64,000 bases of DNA from Rhizobium bangladeshense (GTDB lineage: Bacteria; Pseudomonadota; Alphaproteobacteria; Rhizobiales; Rhizobiaceae). This document shows positions 36,323 through 45,656 of the stretch, one piece after another. A model generated the notes under the pieces. That model searched no databases, was not told the DNA's origin, and saw nothing but the letters and a program-made list of their open reading frames with translations. Numbering within the stretch: the stretch's first letter is position 1; every line of letters begins with the position of its first letter. The position numbers were made by a program, and so were the translations under genes. Where the stretch lies: assembly GCF_017357245.1 (NCBI RefSeq), contig NZ_CP071614.1, positions 372,001 to 436,000 of the forward strand, written 5' to 3'.

Positions 36323-37084
36323 ATGATTCTTGAAAATCGCGTCGCGATCGTCACCGGAGCGGGCTCGGGCATCGGCCAGGCCGGCGCGCTCATTATGGCA
36401 GGAGAAGGTGCTTTCGTCGTCGTGGCCGACCTGAATGCCGCCAGTGCGGCCGAAACCGTCGGTCGCATTGAGGCCGCCGGCGGCAGGGCTGAGTGCCTTG
36501 TTCTCGACGTCACCGACGACACGGCACTCGAAGCCGGCATCGCTGCGGTCGCCGAACGTCACGGCCGGATAGACATCCTCCACAATCATGCCGGCGCACA
36601 GGTGGCAGGCGACCTGGAGCAGGTGGCTGTCGAGGGTTTCGACAGGTCCTGGAGCCTGAACGTCCGAGCGCATTTCATGGCGTCTCGCTTCGTCATGCCG
36701 CTGATGAAGAAGGCGGGCCGCGGCGTCATCCTCAACACCTCTTCCTCGTCGGGCGTACTCTACGATCGCGAGATGATCGCCTATACGACGACGAAACATG
36801 CGGTCATCGCGATGACCCGGCAGATGGCCGGCGACTACGCCAGATTCGGCATCCGCGTCAACGCGCTCTGCCCGGGCTGGGTGGATACGCCGTTCAACGA
36901 ACCCTTCATCGCCCAGATGGGCGGGCGTGGCGCGATCGAGGCCTATGTCGCCGAGAAGGTGCCGCTCGGACGCTGGGCTGATGTCTCCGAAATCGCCGAG
37001 CCCATTCTATTCCTAGTCTCGGACCGCTCGTCTTACATGACCGGGCAGATTCTCGTCGTCGACGGCGGCGAGACCATTGTCTGA
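36323..37084 (+). CDS. SDR-family oxidoreductase
   Basis: A 253-residue classical SDR, last gene of the ABC operon. 'VTGAGSGIGQ' binds the cofactor; the usual NNAG is 'NHAG' here, an uncommon change; catalysis uses the Ser in 'ILNTSSSSG' and 'YTTTK'. 'VLVVDGGETIV'-like C-terminus is standard. It starts 13 bases after the permease stop. Its place in a transport operon suggests it oxidises or reduces the imported compound. Confidence 0.87.
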   Translation: MILENRVAIVTGAGSGIGQAGALIMAGEGAFVVVADLNAASAAETVGRIEAAGGRAECLVLDVTDDTALEAGIAAVAERHGRIDILHNHAGAQVAGDLEQVAVEGFDRSWSLNVRAHFMASRFVMPLMKKAGRGVILNTSSSSGVLYDREMIAYTTTKHAVIAMTRQMAGDYARFGIRVNALCPGWVDTPFNEPFIAQMGGRGAIEAYVAEKVPLGRWADVSEIAEPILFLVSDRSSYMTGQILVVDGGETIV

Positions 37085-37159
37085 CGATGGCAGAGTGGGT
37101 TTGCCCCTAGGTCGGATCGGCTGACCGTCATCCGGATCAAATCAAAGAATCAGTGCATG

Positions 37160-37187
37160 AAAAAGCCGCCATGTTTCCATGGCGGCT
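37160..37187 (-). terminator. Rho-independent terminator of the APC permease gene
   Basis: On the minus strand GCCGCCATG and CATGGCGGC form a perfect nine-bp stem with a four-base loop, followed by TTTTT at 37164-37160. It lies 30 bases downstream of the permease stop. The SDR gene converges on it from the left. Confidence 0.8.
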
Positions 37188-37215
37188 TGGCGGCTCTTCT
37201 GCTTGGGAGGCGATT

Positions 37216-39000
37216 TTAAGCCGGAAGCTGGAAGAACCAGTTGGCAATCAGGACGATCGCGAGGCCCCCGGCGAGTGCGAGATAGGGCAGCATGCCGGCT
37301 TTCTTGACGCCGAGATCCTGCCCGATGAGGCCGAGATCCTCCATCGCGCCGGCCGGGAACTTGCCGCCGTCACGCACATAGTGGCGATAGGCGAAGACCG
37401 GCAGGATCAGGGCGGCGAAGATGAACCCGACCCAAAGTGCATTGGAGTAACCCCAGACTTTGGCGCCGGCGCCGAGGAAGAGCGCGTTGACGAAAGCGAG
37501 CACGGTGTTGAGACCGATCAGCCAGCTCGGCGCCTTCCAGGGGCGTTCGATGTGGCCGGAATCAATCCGGTGGATCCAGCCGGAATTGAGGTTCAGGAAG
37601 TTGAAGATGATGTAGCCCACATTCGAGACGGCGAGCACGAAGAAGTAGCCGCCGACGTCCGATGCGATCGCCAGAAGGAAGAGATTGAAGGCGAAATCGG
37701 TCCACATCGCCCGTGTCGGGGCGCCATGCTCGTTGGCGTGGTCGAGATATTTCGGCAGCCAGCCGTCCTTCGAACCCTGGTAGAGCGTGCGTGAGGAACC
37801 GGCCATTGCCGTCATGATGGCGAGGAAGAGCGCCAGGATCATCAATATCACGAGCAGCTGGGTGATGACCCGGCCGGCGCCGATCAGGCCGCCAAGCGCT
37901 TCAGCAACGCCCGTGCCGTCGACGATGCCGGGGGCCAGCATGCCGGCATGGCCGAGAACCCCCTGGAAGGCGAAGGGCACCAGGAAGAAGAACAGGCAGC
38001 AGGCCAGACCGGAATAGAAGATCGCCTTGAAGGTGTCGGTCTTCGGGTTCTTCAGTTCGCGAGTGTAGCAGACCGCCGTCTCGAAGCCGTAGGTCGACCA
38101 GGCGGCGATGTAGAGGCCGCCGAGAAAAAGCGTCCAGCCGCCATTGCTCCAGCTGCCATCGCTGGCGGCATAGGCCGCTGTCGGCGGCACGAGGCCGGTG
38201 ACGTTTGCAGAAACGATCTGGCCGCTGATGATCGGATAGAGGCCGATGATCAGCAGCGGCACCAGCACGATGATCGCCAGCCACTTCTGTACGCTTGCCG
38301 TCTCCGAGATGCCGCGATGCTGGATCGCGAAGATGATCAGCATCAGGACACCGCCGATGAAGAAGGTGGCATTGATGTTGGCGGTGGCAAGAAAGGGGAT
38401 GCTGAAGCTTGCGAGCGACCAGTTGCGGATCCCGGGCGTCAGAGCAGCCACACCATCGGCGCCGAGCAGCGCCTTGACGGCGTCTTCAGGCGTCGTGCCG
38501 GCATGGGCTGCTATATATTCGGCGACGCGCGGGCTGTCGGCCGTAACGGAAGCGGCGTGCGCGGCGATCCAGTCGAGGACGATCTGCGAATCGGCTGCCG
38601 GAATCGGGAAGAATGCATTGAGAATGTAACCGGCGGCGATGGCGCAGCCAAGCGAAAGCACGGGCGACCAGGCAAACCAGTTGCACCAGACCGACAGCGG
38701 CGCGATGAATTTCGAATAGCGCAGCCAGGCGGTGGCGCCGTACACCGAGGCGCCGCCGGATTTGTTGCCGAACATGCCGGCAATCTCGGCATAGGTGAAG
38801 GATTGCAGGAAACCCATCACCATCGAGATGATCCAGACGACGAAGGCGAGCTTGCCCGTCGTGCCTGCGATGCCGCCAATGGAGAAGAGAACGAGCGGCG
38901 GCACGCCCGCAGCCACCCAGAATGCGCCCTTCCAGTCTAGCGCGCGTATAAGCTTACCTTCGGTGCCGGATGCAATTCCGGCCTCCACAACATCTGTCAT
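37216..39000 (-). CDS. APC-superfamily permease, possibly a methylated-amine transporter
   Basis: A 594-residue membrane protein with about 12-14 hydrophobic helices. 'GFLQSFTYAEIAGMFGNKSGGASVYGATAWLRY' in helix 2-3 and 'STYGFETAVCYTRELKNP' in helix 6-7 match APC amino acid/amine permeases. A large extracytoplasmic loop of about 100 residues follows helix 4, longer than usual. It is divergent from tdm over 249 bases; by this position it may import trimethylamine, its N-oxide or a related amine, which is inference. A strong terminator follows the gene. Confidence 0.82.
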   Translation of the reverse strand: MTDVVEAGIASGTEGKLIRALDWKGAFWVAAGVPPLVLFSIGGIAGTTGKLAFVVWIISMVMGFLQSFTYAEIAGMFGNKSGGASVYGATAWLRYSKFIAPLSVWCNWFAWSPVLSLGCAIAAGYILNAFFPIPAADSQIVLDWIAAHAASVTADSPRVAEYIAAHAGTTPEDAVKALLGADGVAALTPGIRNWSLASFSIPFLATANINATFFIGGVLMLIIFAIQHRGISETASVQKWLAIIVLVPLLIIGLYPIISGQIVSANVTGLVPPTAAYAASDGSWSNGGWTLFLGGLYIAAWSTYGFETAVCYTRELKNPKTDTFKAIFYSGLACCLFFFLVPFAFQGVLGHAGMLAPGIVDGTGVAEALGGLIGAGRVITQLLVILMILALFLAIMTAMAGSSRTLYQGSKDGWLPKYLDHANEHGAPTRAMWTDFAFNLFLLAIASDVGGYFFVLAVSNVGYIIFNFLNLNSGWIHRIDSGHIERPWKAPSWLIGLNTVLAFVNALFLGAGAKVWGYSNALWVGFIFAALILPVFAYRHYVRDGGKFPAGAMEDLGLIGQDLGVKKAGMLPYLALAGGLAIVLIANWFFQLPA

Positions 39001-39150
39001 CGGTGAAATTCCCCATTCGATTGTTCCGGACGTATCTCTGTACGTCTCCCTGAACGTGTCTCCCTGACAGTCTTAAGCCCGCTCGGATGATTTTGGTGAT
39101 CCGCGCTCCCGACGGATTCTCCGAGTCTGAACTCTTGATGCATAGTGAAG

Positions 39151-39176
39151 ATTTTTTCTTTTTAGTCAACATGACT
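39151..39176. promoter_or_regulatory. A/T tract and AGTCA-ACA-TGACT repeat in the permease-tdm divergent promoter
   Basis: ATTTTTTCTT at 39151-39160 is followed by the inverted repeat AGTCA (39164-39168), ACA, TGACT (39172-39176). The A/T decamer occurs again, in the same orientation relative to the mgs operon promoter, at 55853-55862. It is a candidate site for the XRE-cupin regulator; evidence is sequence likeness only. Confidence 0.35.
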
Positions 39177-39249
39177 TTACTTTCCGCAGGCATTTTGTAA
39201 CCTGTATGGGTGTGTGCCGAAGGGCATGGCGATCCCCCATGAGGGTAGA

Positions 39250-41619
39250 ATGCGAGAACTTCATCCTGCCATGCCGGGCCTGCGTACGGTCGTTCCGAGC
39301 CTCGTCCATTATCCCGGTATTCCAGCCCTGCCAGAGGGCACGGAGCGTTACAGAGCGAAGGGCGGCGGATCGGTCGTCGTACGCGTCGAGGCCGGCGACC
39401 GCGTGAGCGTCATCGACAGCGAAGGCGGGCAGATCTGCGAACTCTCCTTCCTTGACGAAAAGGGGCGCTTCCAGGCAGACGGTATCGGAACGGCATTCAC
39501 CAATTCGGCCGAGGGCTTGAAGACCATTCTTCAGGCAGAGGATGAGAGTGCTGCCCGCACAGGCGCGGCACTTCAGCGGCGCGGCGCCGATCTCGCAGCG
39601 GCCGGAGCGCTCCGCATCTTCGGGGCAGGATCGACGCCGGGCAGCCGGGCGGAGTTCACGATTGCCATGAAGGGCCTGCTGATCGTTGCGGCACCCGCCG
39701 GCGCCATGTCGCCGGAGGCGCAGGAGACGGCGACGCCGATCGAGATCCGGGTCAAGCGCAGCCTGCTGATCCGCGACTATGCCTCCGCCCTGCCGGAGCC
39801 GGCGGCGGATCCGATCGAGGATATCCGCGTCCGGGCGGCGAGCGCCGCCGCCTATTTCGTGCGCGCCGGTGAATTCATCCAGATCATCGATGTCTATGGG
39901 CGCCAGTGCACCGATTTCCAGGCCTTTGCCGCCCGTAAGGTCGACAAGGGCCTCGATCTCGCGCTCGATTCGACCGTCACCCGCACGCTGCTCGGCCGCA
40001 GCTATCCCATGCCCGGCCTGCCGTCCAAGGCATTCGACCGCGACTTCGAGCCGCTGGTCGAGATCGTCCAGGATACGGTCGGCCGCCACGACGCTTTCGC
40101 AACCGCCTGCAATTCACGCTATTACGACGACATGGGTTATCCCGGCCACGTCAACTGCACCGACAATTTTAATGCGGCGCTGGCGCCCTACGGCATTGCC
40201 GGCCGCAAGGGCTGGGAAGCGCTGAACTATTTCTACAACACCAATATTGACCACAACAACCAGCTCTATCTCGACGAGCCCTGGTCGCGTCCCGGCGATT
40301 ACGTGCTGATGCGGGCACTGACCGATCTCGTCTGCGTCTCATCGTCCTGCCCCGACGATATCGATGCGGCGAACGGCTGGGATCCGACGGATATCCACGT
40401 CCGCACCTTTTCCGGAAAAGAGAAATTCTCACGAGCGGTAGCCTATCGCATGACCCCAGATGCCGAAGTCGAACTGACGCGCGAAACCGCCTTCCATCCC
40501 CGCCTCTCGGCGTTAACGCGAGATTATACGGAATATCGCGGCTACTGGCTGCCGAACCGCTTCTCGTCCGAAGGCCCGGTCGAGGAATACTGGGCCTGCC
40601 GCGAACGCGCCGCCGTCATCGATCTCTCGCCCTTGCGGAAGTTCGAGGTGACGGGTCCGGATGCCGAGGAATTGCTGCAATACTGCCTGACGCGCGACGT
40701 GCGCAAACTCTCGACAGGCCAGGTCGTCTATTCCGCGATGTGCTACGAAAATGGTGGCATGATCGATGACGGCACGCTCTTCAGGCTGGGCGACAAAAAC
40801 TTCCGCTGGATCGGCGGCGATGATTTCAGCGGCATATGGCTGCGTCAGCAGGCCGAGAAGAAGGGTTTCAAGGCCTGGGTCCGCTCATCGACCGACCAGC
40901 TGCACAACATCGCCCTGCAAGGCCCCAGGAGCCGCGATATCCTGAAGGAGATCATCTGGACGGCGCCGCGCCAGCCCGCGATCGGTGAGCTCGAATGGTT
41001 CCGCTTCACCGTCGGCCGCATCGGCGGATTCGAGGGGCCCCCGGTCGTGATCTCGCGCACCGGCTTTACCGGCGAGCTCGGCTACGAAATCTTCTGTCAT
41101 CCGAAGGATGCGTTGACGGTGTTCGACGCCGTCTGGGAGGCAGGCCAGCCGCACGGGCTGAAGCCGATGGGGCTGGAAGCGCTCGACATGGTCCGCATCG
41201 AGGCGGGCCTGATTTTCGCCCACCACGAATTCACCGACCAGACGGATCCGTTCGAGGCCGGCATCGGCTTTACCGTGCCGCTGAAATCCAAACAGGACGA
41301 TTTCATCGGCCGCGAGGCGCTGATCCGACGCAAGGAGCACCCGCGCCATCTGCTCGTCGGCCTCGACATCCAGGCGAACGAGGCGGTCGGCCATGGCGAT
41401 TGCATCCATATCGGCCGCGCCCAAGTCGGTGTCGTCACCAGCGCCACGCGCTCGCCTGTTCTCGGCAAGACGATCGCGCTCGCCCGCATCGACGTGATGC
41501 ATGCAAGCCCGGGCACTGAAGTCGAGATCGGCAAGCTCGACGGCCACCAGAAGCGCCTGCCGGCGACAATCGTGCCGCTTTCGCATTACGACCCGCAGAA
41601 GACGCGGCCGCGCTCGTAA
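39250..41619 (+). CDS. tdm: Trimethylamine N-oxide demethylase (TMAO aldolase)
   Basis: A fusion of an N-terminal DUF1989 domain and a C-terminal GcvT/THF-binding domain, about 789 residues; Tdm is the known protein with this build. It splits TMAO into dimethylamine and formaldehyde, and the THF domain captures the C1 unit. Counting from ATG 39250, Cys287, Cys303 and Cys367 ('TACNS', 'HVNCTDN', 'SSCPDD') have the same 16 and 64 spacing as the three zinc cysteines I recall for Methylocella silvestris Tdm (263, 279, 343). GcvT features 'VSRTGFTGELGYEIF'-like and 'LEALDMVRIEAG' lie in the C-terminal half. The open frame starts at GTG 39214, but ATG 39250 has GAGGGT just before it; an even later start is possible. 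It is divergent from the APC permease and separated from tmm by minCDE. Confidence 0.88.
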   Translation: MRELHPAMPGLRTVVPSLVHYPGIPALPEGTERYRAKGGGSVVVRVEAGDRVSVIDSEGGQICELSFLDEKGRFQADGIGTAFTNSAEGLKTILQAEDESAARTGAALQRRGADLAAAGALRIFGAGSTPGSRAEFTIAMKGLLIVAAPAGAMSPEAQETATPIEIRVKRSLLIRDYASALPEPAADPIEDIRVRAASAAAYFVRAGEFIQIIDVYGRQCTDFQAFAARKVDKGLDLALDSTVTRTLLGRSYPMPGLPSKAFDRDFEPLVEIVQDTVGRHDAFATACNSRYYDDMGYPGHVNCTDNFNAALAPYGIAGRKGWEALNYFYNTNIDHNNQLYLDEPWSRPGDYVLMRALTDLVCVSSSCPDDIDAANGWDPTDIHVRTFSGKEKFSRAVAYRMTPDAEVELTRETAFHPRLSALTRDYTEYRGYWLPNRFSSEGPVEEYWACRERAAVIDLSPLRKFEVTGPDAEELLQYCLTRDVRKLSTGQVVYSAMCYENGGMIDDGTLFRLGDKNFRWIGGDDFSGIWLRQQAEKKGFKAWVRSSTDQLHNIALQGPRSRDILKEIIWTAPRQPAIGELEWFRFTVGRIGGFEGPPVVISRTGFTGELGYEIFCHPKDALTVFDAVWEAGQPHGLKPMGLEALDMVRIEAGLIFAHHEFTDQTDPFEAGIGFTVPLKSKQDDFIGREALIRRKEHPRHLLVGLDIQANEAVGHGDCIHIGRAQVGVVTSATRSPVLGKTIALARIDVMHASPGTEVEIGKLDGHQKRLPATIVPLSHYDPQKTRPRS

Positions 41620-41681
41620 TGCCTGCTTCGCGCTCAGGAGACGCCGATGTCAGCGCGTCGGTCGTCTCCTGAATCTTGCCT

Positions 41682-41942
41682 TCAGGCGGCCTGCACGGCC
41701 GCGTTCAGCGGGATTTCGACATCGATCTCAAGCGTGGAGACGAACTCGTTGCGGTCGATCGTCACCTGCACCTTGTCGTGGTCGAGCTCGACATGCTTTG
41801 CGATCACCGCAAGGATTTCCTCGCGCAGCAGGGAGACCAAGTCCGATCCCGCCGACGAGCGCTCATGGGCAAGGAGGACCTGGAGGCGTTCGCGGGCGGC
41901 CGGCGCCGTGCGCTGTTTATTGAAAAGACGGAAAATGTTCAT
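41682..41942 (-). CDS. minE: Cell division topological specificity factor
   Basis: An 86-residue MinE. The N-terminal MinD-binding part includes '[11 protein letters not shown]', and the C-terminal dimer domain has '[13 protein letters not shown]' and '[11 protein letters not shown]'. MinE strips MinD from the membrane at midcell so that MinCD acts only at the poles. The start overlaps the minD stop by four bases. Confidence 0.95.
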   Translation of the reverse strand: MNIFRLFNKQRTAPAARERLQVLLAHERSSAGSDLVSLLREEILAVIAKHVELDHDKVQVTIDRNEFVSTLEIDVEIPLNAAVQAA

Positions 41943-42754
41943 GCTGCCCTCCGTCCGAAGATCTTGCCGAAAATATTGCGCTTTTCCTCGGGGATCGTGA
42001 TCGGCAGGGTTTCGCCGGCGAGCCGGCGAGCCGCATCGAAATAAGCCATCGCAGCTGCGCTGCGGCTTTCCGCCAGCGTGACCGGCGCACCGATGTTGGA
42101 CGCACGCAGGACGTCCATGCTTTCCGGCACGATACCGAGGAGCGGGATGGAGAGGATCTCCAGGACGTCGTCGACCTTCAGCATGTCGCCGCGCTCGGCG
42201 CGGTTGGCGTCGTAGCGGGTGAGCAGCAAGTGTTTTTCCATCCGCTCGCCGCGTTCGGCCTTGGCGGTCTTGGCATCGAGCAGGCCGATGATGCGGTCGG
42301 AATCGCGCACCGACGAGACTTCCGGATTGGTGACGACGACGGCCACGTCGGCATGGCGCATGGCAAGTGTCGCGCCGCGCTCGATCCCGGCGGGGCTGTC
42401 GCAGATGATCCAGTCGAAGTAGCGCTTCAGGTCGTTGATGACGCGCTCGACGCCTTCGGCCGTCAGGTTGTCCTTGTCTCGGGTTTGCGAGGCCGGCAGC
42501 AGGAACAGCGTCTCAAGCCGCTTGTCGCGGATCAGCGCCTGGGTGAGCTTCGCGTCGCCCTGGATGACGTTGATCAGGTCGTAGACGACCCTCCGCTCGG
42601 CGCCCATCACGAGGTCGAGGTTGCGCAAGCCGACGTCGAAATCGACGACGACCACCTTTTCATTGCGTTGCGCCAGCGCCGCTCCCAATGCGGCGGTCGA
42701 GGTCGTCTTTCCAACCCCGCCCTTACCTGACGTGACGACGATCACTTTCCCCAT
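41939..42754 (-). CDS. minD: Septum site-determining ATPase
   Basis: A 271-residue deviant Walker ATPase: '[12 protein letters not shown]' at residues 7-18, '[13 protein letters not shown]' and '[14 protein letters not shown]' as switch regions. The C-terminal amphipathic membrane-targeting helix is '[12 protein letters not shown]'. Length matches other MinD proteins. It recruits MinC to the membrane and is the middle gene of minC-minD-minE. Confidence 0.96.
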   Translation of the reverse strand: MGKVIVVTSGKGGVGKTTSTAALGAALAQRNEKVVVVDFDVGLRNLDLVMGAERRVVYDLINVIQGDAKLTQALIRDKRLETLFLLPASQTRDKDNLTAEGVERVINDLKRYFDWIICDSPAGIERGATLAMRHADVAVVVTNPEVSSVRDSDRIIGLLDAKTAKAERGERMEKHLLLTRYDANRAERGDMLKVDDVLEILSIPLLGIVPESMDVLRASNIGAPVTLAESRSAAAMAYFDAARRLAGETLPITIPEEKRNIFGKIFGRRAA

Positions 42755-42785
42755 TTCTCTCTCCTTTGCCGTGGCCGCAGCCGGG

Positions 42786-43508
42786 TCAGATCAGTTTTTC
42801 CGCCATGATCGCGTCCTCTTCGAGCCAGAGCTGAACAGCCTGTCCGCGAAGATTGGGGGCCATGTCTTCCGCCATTTTGTAGATCCCATCGATCGCCACC
42901 AGCTCGGCTTCGAGCTTGCGGCAAAAGATCCGCGCCGATGCGTTGCCGATGGAGCCTGCCATGGCTCGGCCGCGCAATGCGCCGTAGATATGGACGGAGC
43001 CGCCGGCGATGACTTCCGCGCCCGAGGCGACCGAGCCGACGATGGTGACGTCGCCTTCCGGGAAGATCACCGACTGCCCCGAGCGCACCGGTTCCCTGAT
43101 GACGATCGATTGCGTTGTCGCAGCGCGAACCTCGGGCGTTCCCGGCTTGCCGACTGGATCGGCGGGCTCTCTTGCCTGAACCTCGATGTCGGAAGCCGAG
43201 CGGCCGCCTTTGAGCGCGGGAGGCATGCCCGCGCCCAGAATCGACGGCCGGGCGCCCTCGATGCCCATGATGCTGACATTGCGCTTGGCAAGTTCAGCAA
43301 TGAGTTCCTTAAGCTGCGGCCTGTCGATTTGCAGATCCGTCAGGTCGAGGACGACGGGACGTCCCAGGAAAAAGCCGGCCGATCGTGCGGCCAGATCGTC
43401 GAGCCTGGCCAACCAATCATCGATCGGGAGGTCCGGAGACAGCATGACCGCCAGGAAAGAGCGGCCCTTGATGCGGATAGAGCGAGCGTCTGTTAGCACT
43501 TTGGTCAT
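42786..43508 (-). CDS. minC: Septum site-determining protein
   Basis: A MinC of about 240 residues. The N-terminal domain has 'IRIKGRSFLAVMLSP' and the C-terminal beta helix shows the diagnostic 'PVRSGQSVIFPEGDVTIVGSVASGAEVIAGGSVHIYG'-like repeats, followed by 'GRAMAG'. It blocks FtsZ assembly away from midcell. The frame is open to a TTG at 43556 and has an ATG at 43532; ATG 43508 (MTKVLTD) is chosen because the family N-terminus begins there. A CtrA-type box lies upstream at 43549-43564. First gene of the min operon. Confidence 0.92.
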   Translation of the reverse strand: MTKVLTDARSIRIKGRSFLAVMLSPDLPIDDWLARLDDLAARSAGFFLGRPVVLDLTDLQIDRPQLKELIAELAKRNVSIMGIEGARPSILGAGMPPALKGGRSASDIEVQAREPADPVGKPGTPEVRAATTQSIVIREPVRSGQSVIFPEGDVTIVGSVASGAEVIAGGSVHIYGALRGRAMAGSIGNASARIFCRKLEAELVAIDGIYKMAEDMAPNLRGQAVQLWLEEDAIMAEKLI

Positions 43509-43548
43509 CTGTGTGAAGAAATCGTTGACCATGTCTACCGCCGGTATG

Positions 43549-43564
43549 GTTAACAAATAGTTAA
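43549..43564 (-). promoter_or_regulatory. CtrA-type binding box upstream of minC
   Basis: The minus strand reads TTAA, seven bases, TTAAC, the full CtrA consensus. CtrA is the cell-cycle master regulator of alphaproteobacteria and controls the min operon in Sinorhizobium. It sits 41 bases upstream of the chosen minC start. Confidence 0.7.
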
Positions 43565-43709
43565 CGCGGCCCTAACATTACCGATAATGGGATGAGGTTC
43601 TTCAGACGAAGGATTTCCGCAAGTCGTTGAAAAACCATGATACTGCAGCGCGCCCCGGACGGTTAATGATGCGGCCCCTCGACGTGAGCCGCAAATCTGC
43701 CTCTGCTTC

Positions 43710-44130
43710 CTAACGCTCAGCCTTCCGGCTTGCTTGCGCGTTGGAAATGGCGCGTGCGGCCTCTTCCGAGGAGTTGGCGAGCGTGCGCATCTCGGTGGCA
43801 AGCACGGCAAAGCCTGACCCTGCCGTGCCGGCACGGGCCGCCTCGATGCCGGCTTGACGGCGAGCAGCTGAGGTAGCGAAGCGATTGCAGGATCTCATTG
43901 GTTTTCGAAGCGGTGACGCGCATGTCAGCGGTCCGTTCGTCGATTCGCTGATAGAGCGATTGGATATTGATGATGCTGCCCTCGAGATCGAGAAGTTCGC
44001 CCTTCTCGTCCCAGATGCCGCCACCGGTCTCCGTCACCCAGATGAGATGGCGCCTGGCGTCGCCGATGCGGTATTCCATCCTCCAGTCCGTCCGCTTCTC
44101 CAGCGCTCGCCCGACCACCTCGCTGCACAT
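43710..44130 (-). pseudogene. Remnant of a PAS-type methyl-accepting chemotaxis protein
   Basis: One frame from 44130 reads a PAS-like end ('WRMEYRIGDARRHLIWVTETGGGIWDEKG', 'LEGSIINIQ') then 'ERTADMRVTASKTNEI'; at about 43880 the sense shifts to another frame giving 'GIEAARAGTAGSGFAVLATEMRTLANSSEEAARAI', the start of the conserved MCP hairpin tip. The protein then stops, so the second half of the signalling domain is missing. Both a frameshift and truncation point to a dead gene between minC and tmm. Confidence 0.8.
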
Positions 44131-44164
44131 TCTGCGCGAGATGCTTCAGGCAATTGGTCATGAT

Positions 44165-44198
44165 GCGGGAGGAGAGTGCACGAACACCCTCCTCCCGC
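44165..44198. repeat. Hairpin GCGGGAGGAG / CTCCTCCCGC after tmm
   Basis: A perfect ten-bp inverted repeat (44165-44174 and 44189-44198) 17 bases downstream of the tmm stop. It lacks a T-run, so it may stabilise the mRNA 3' end or be a Rho-type stop. It carries the same CTCCTCCC word as the sRNA at 24 kb. Confidence 0.5.
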
Positions 44199-44215
44199 GA
44201 TGCAGGTCCGCCTCG

Positions 44216-45553
44216 TCAGTTGCGCAAATATTCCTCCATGGAATCGTCGAGCGCCTCGATCCAGGGCGTGTGATGCGTCGGCGACATGTTGCCAGTCATC
44301 AGAGACCGATAGGCGTGGTCGCGGAATCCCATGATGTTGTGGGCCTTGTGATGTTCCCACTCCATGAAGGTCCGGTTTGTGCCCTCGATGTCGAAGGAGG
44401 GATAATCGGTCTCGGCAAGCAGTTCCTTCACGTAATCGCCTTGGTACCAGATCATCTGCTCAGCATCCTCGAGCGTCTCCTCGCGCGCCCTCCACATGTC
44501 GAAATTGGCCTTCAGCTCTTCTTCCGGCGGCAGGGTGATGCGGCCCATCATCACGTCGCGCGCCCACCAGGCCTGCACGTCGAACATGTTGAAGGTATAG
44601 AACTGGTCCTGCATGCCGATATAGAAGAGCTGCGGGTTCTTGTCGAAGATCACGCCCTTGTAGAGGCTGTCGGCCCAGAGGCGGTTGGCGGTTTTCAGCC
44701 GGAGGTCGTCAGGCAGGAAGGGGAAATGGTGCTGGTATCCGGTGCAGAGGATCAGGGCGTCGACTTCCTTGGTCGACCCGTCGAGGAAATGCGCCGTGCG
44801 GTTTTCGAGCTTGGTCAGCAGCGGCCGTTCTTCGAAATTCTCAGGCCATTTGAAGCCCATCGGCTTTGAACGGTAGCTCGTCGTCACAGATTTCGCGCCG
44901 TATTTCCAGCATTGCGAACCGATGTCTTCGGCCGAATAGCTGCGGCCGACGATCAGAATGTCCTTGCCCTTGAACTCCAGCGCGTCGCGGAAATCATGGG
45001 CGTGCAGGACGCGGCCGTTGAAGGTCTTCACGCCCTCGAAATAAGGCACGTTCGGGGTCGAGAAATGGCCGGTGGCGACGACCACATAATCGAATTCCTC
45101 ATCATACATGCGGTCCTCGATGCGGTTATGCGCCGTCACCGTGAATTTCTTCGTGGCATCATCGAAGCGGACCATGCGCACCGGCGTGCTGAAGCGCACC
45201 CAGTGGCGGACATTCGCCTTCTCGACGCGGCCCTTGATATAGTCCCAGAGCACGGCCCGCGGCGGATAGGAGGCGATCGGCTTGCCGAAATGCTCCTCGA
45301 AGGAATAGTCGGCGAATTCGAGGCATTCCTTCGGCCCGTTCGACCAGAGATAGCGATACATGCTGCCATGGACCGGCTCGCCATATTCGTCCAGGCCGGT
45401 GCGCCAGGTATAGTTCCAGAGCCCGCCCCAGTCCGACTGCTTTTCGAAGCAGACGATCTCCGGGATTTCGGCGCCCTTCTGGGCAGCCGATTGAAAGGCG
45501 CGCAGCTGCGCAAGCCCGGACGGGCCGGCACCGATGACGGCTACTCTTGTCAT
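44216..45553 (-). CDS. tmm: Trimethylamine monooxygenase (bacterial FMO)
   Basis: A 445-residue flavin-containing monooxygenase, oxidising trimethylamine to TMAO with NADPH and O2. FAD motif 'GAGPSG' is at residues 8-13, the FMO identifying sequence is '[11 protein letters not shown]', and the NADPH motif is '[11 protein letters not shown]'. The N-terminal '[25 protein letters not shown]' and '[17 protein letters not shown]' stretches and the end '[12 protein letters not shown]' are those of verified Tmm proteins, and length is the same. AGGGG lies before the ATG at 45553. It is last in the minus-strand methylamine series and 103 bases after the DUF3445 gene. Confidence 0.92.
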   Translation of the reverse strand: MTRVAVIGAGPSGLAQLRAFQSAAQKGAEIPEIVCFEKQSDWGGLWNYTWRTGLDEYGEPVHGSMYRYLWSNGPKECLEFADYSFEEHFGKPIASYPPRAVLWDYIKGRVEKANVRHWVRFSTPVRMVRFDDATKKFTVTAHNRIEDRMYDEEFDYVVVATGHFSTPNVPYFEGVKTFNGRVLHAHDFRDALEFKGKDILIVGRSYSAEDIGSQCWKYGAKSVTTSYRSKPMGFKWPENFEERPLLTKLENRTAHFLDGSTKEVDALILCTGYQHHFPFLPDDLRLKTANRLWADSLYKGVIFDKNPQLFYIGMQDQFYTFNMFDVQAWWARDVMMGRITLPPEEELKANFDMWRAREETLEDAEQMIWYQGDYVKELLAETDYPSFDIEGTNRTFMEWEHHKAHNIMGFRDHAYRSLMTGNMSPTHHTPWIEALDDSMEEYLRN

Positions 45554-45599
45554 GAAGCATTCCCCTCTTGATTATATGGCATCGTCTCCTGGATAACTC

Positions 45600-45613
45600 C
45601 TCGATTAAAATCG
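45600..45613. promoter_or_regulatory. TCGATT-AA-AATCGA inverted repeat upstream of tmm
   Basis: A six-base perfect inverted repeat 47 bases upstream of the tmm start in the 103-base gap after the DUF3445 gene. It could be an operator for separate control of tmm or a small hairpin. Low certainty. Confidence 0.3.
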
Positions 45614-45656
45614 AAGGAGGATGTACCCAGAAATTCAAAATGTTACGGCATTTCTC

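Noticed and set aside
39214..39249. GTG 39214 or ATG 39226 as the tdm start
   Set aside because: Neither has a well-spaced ribosome binding site; ATG 39250 has GAGGGT in front.
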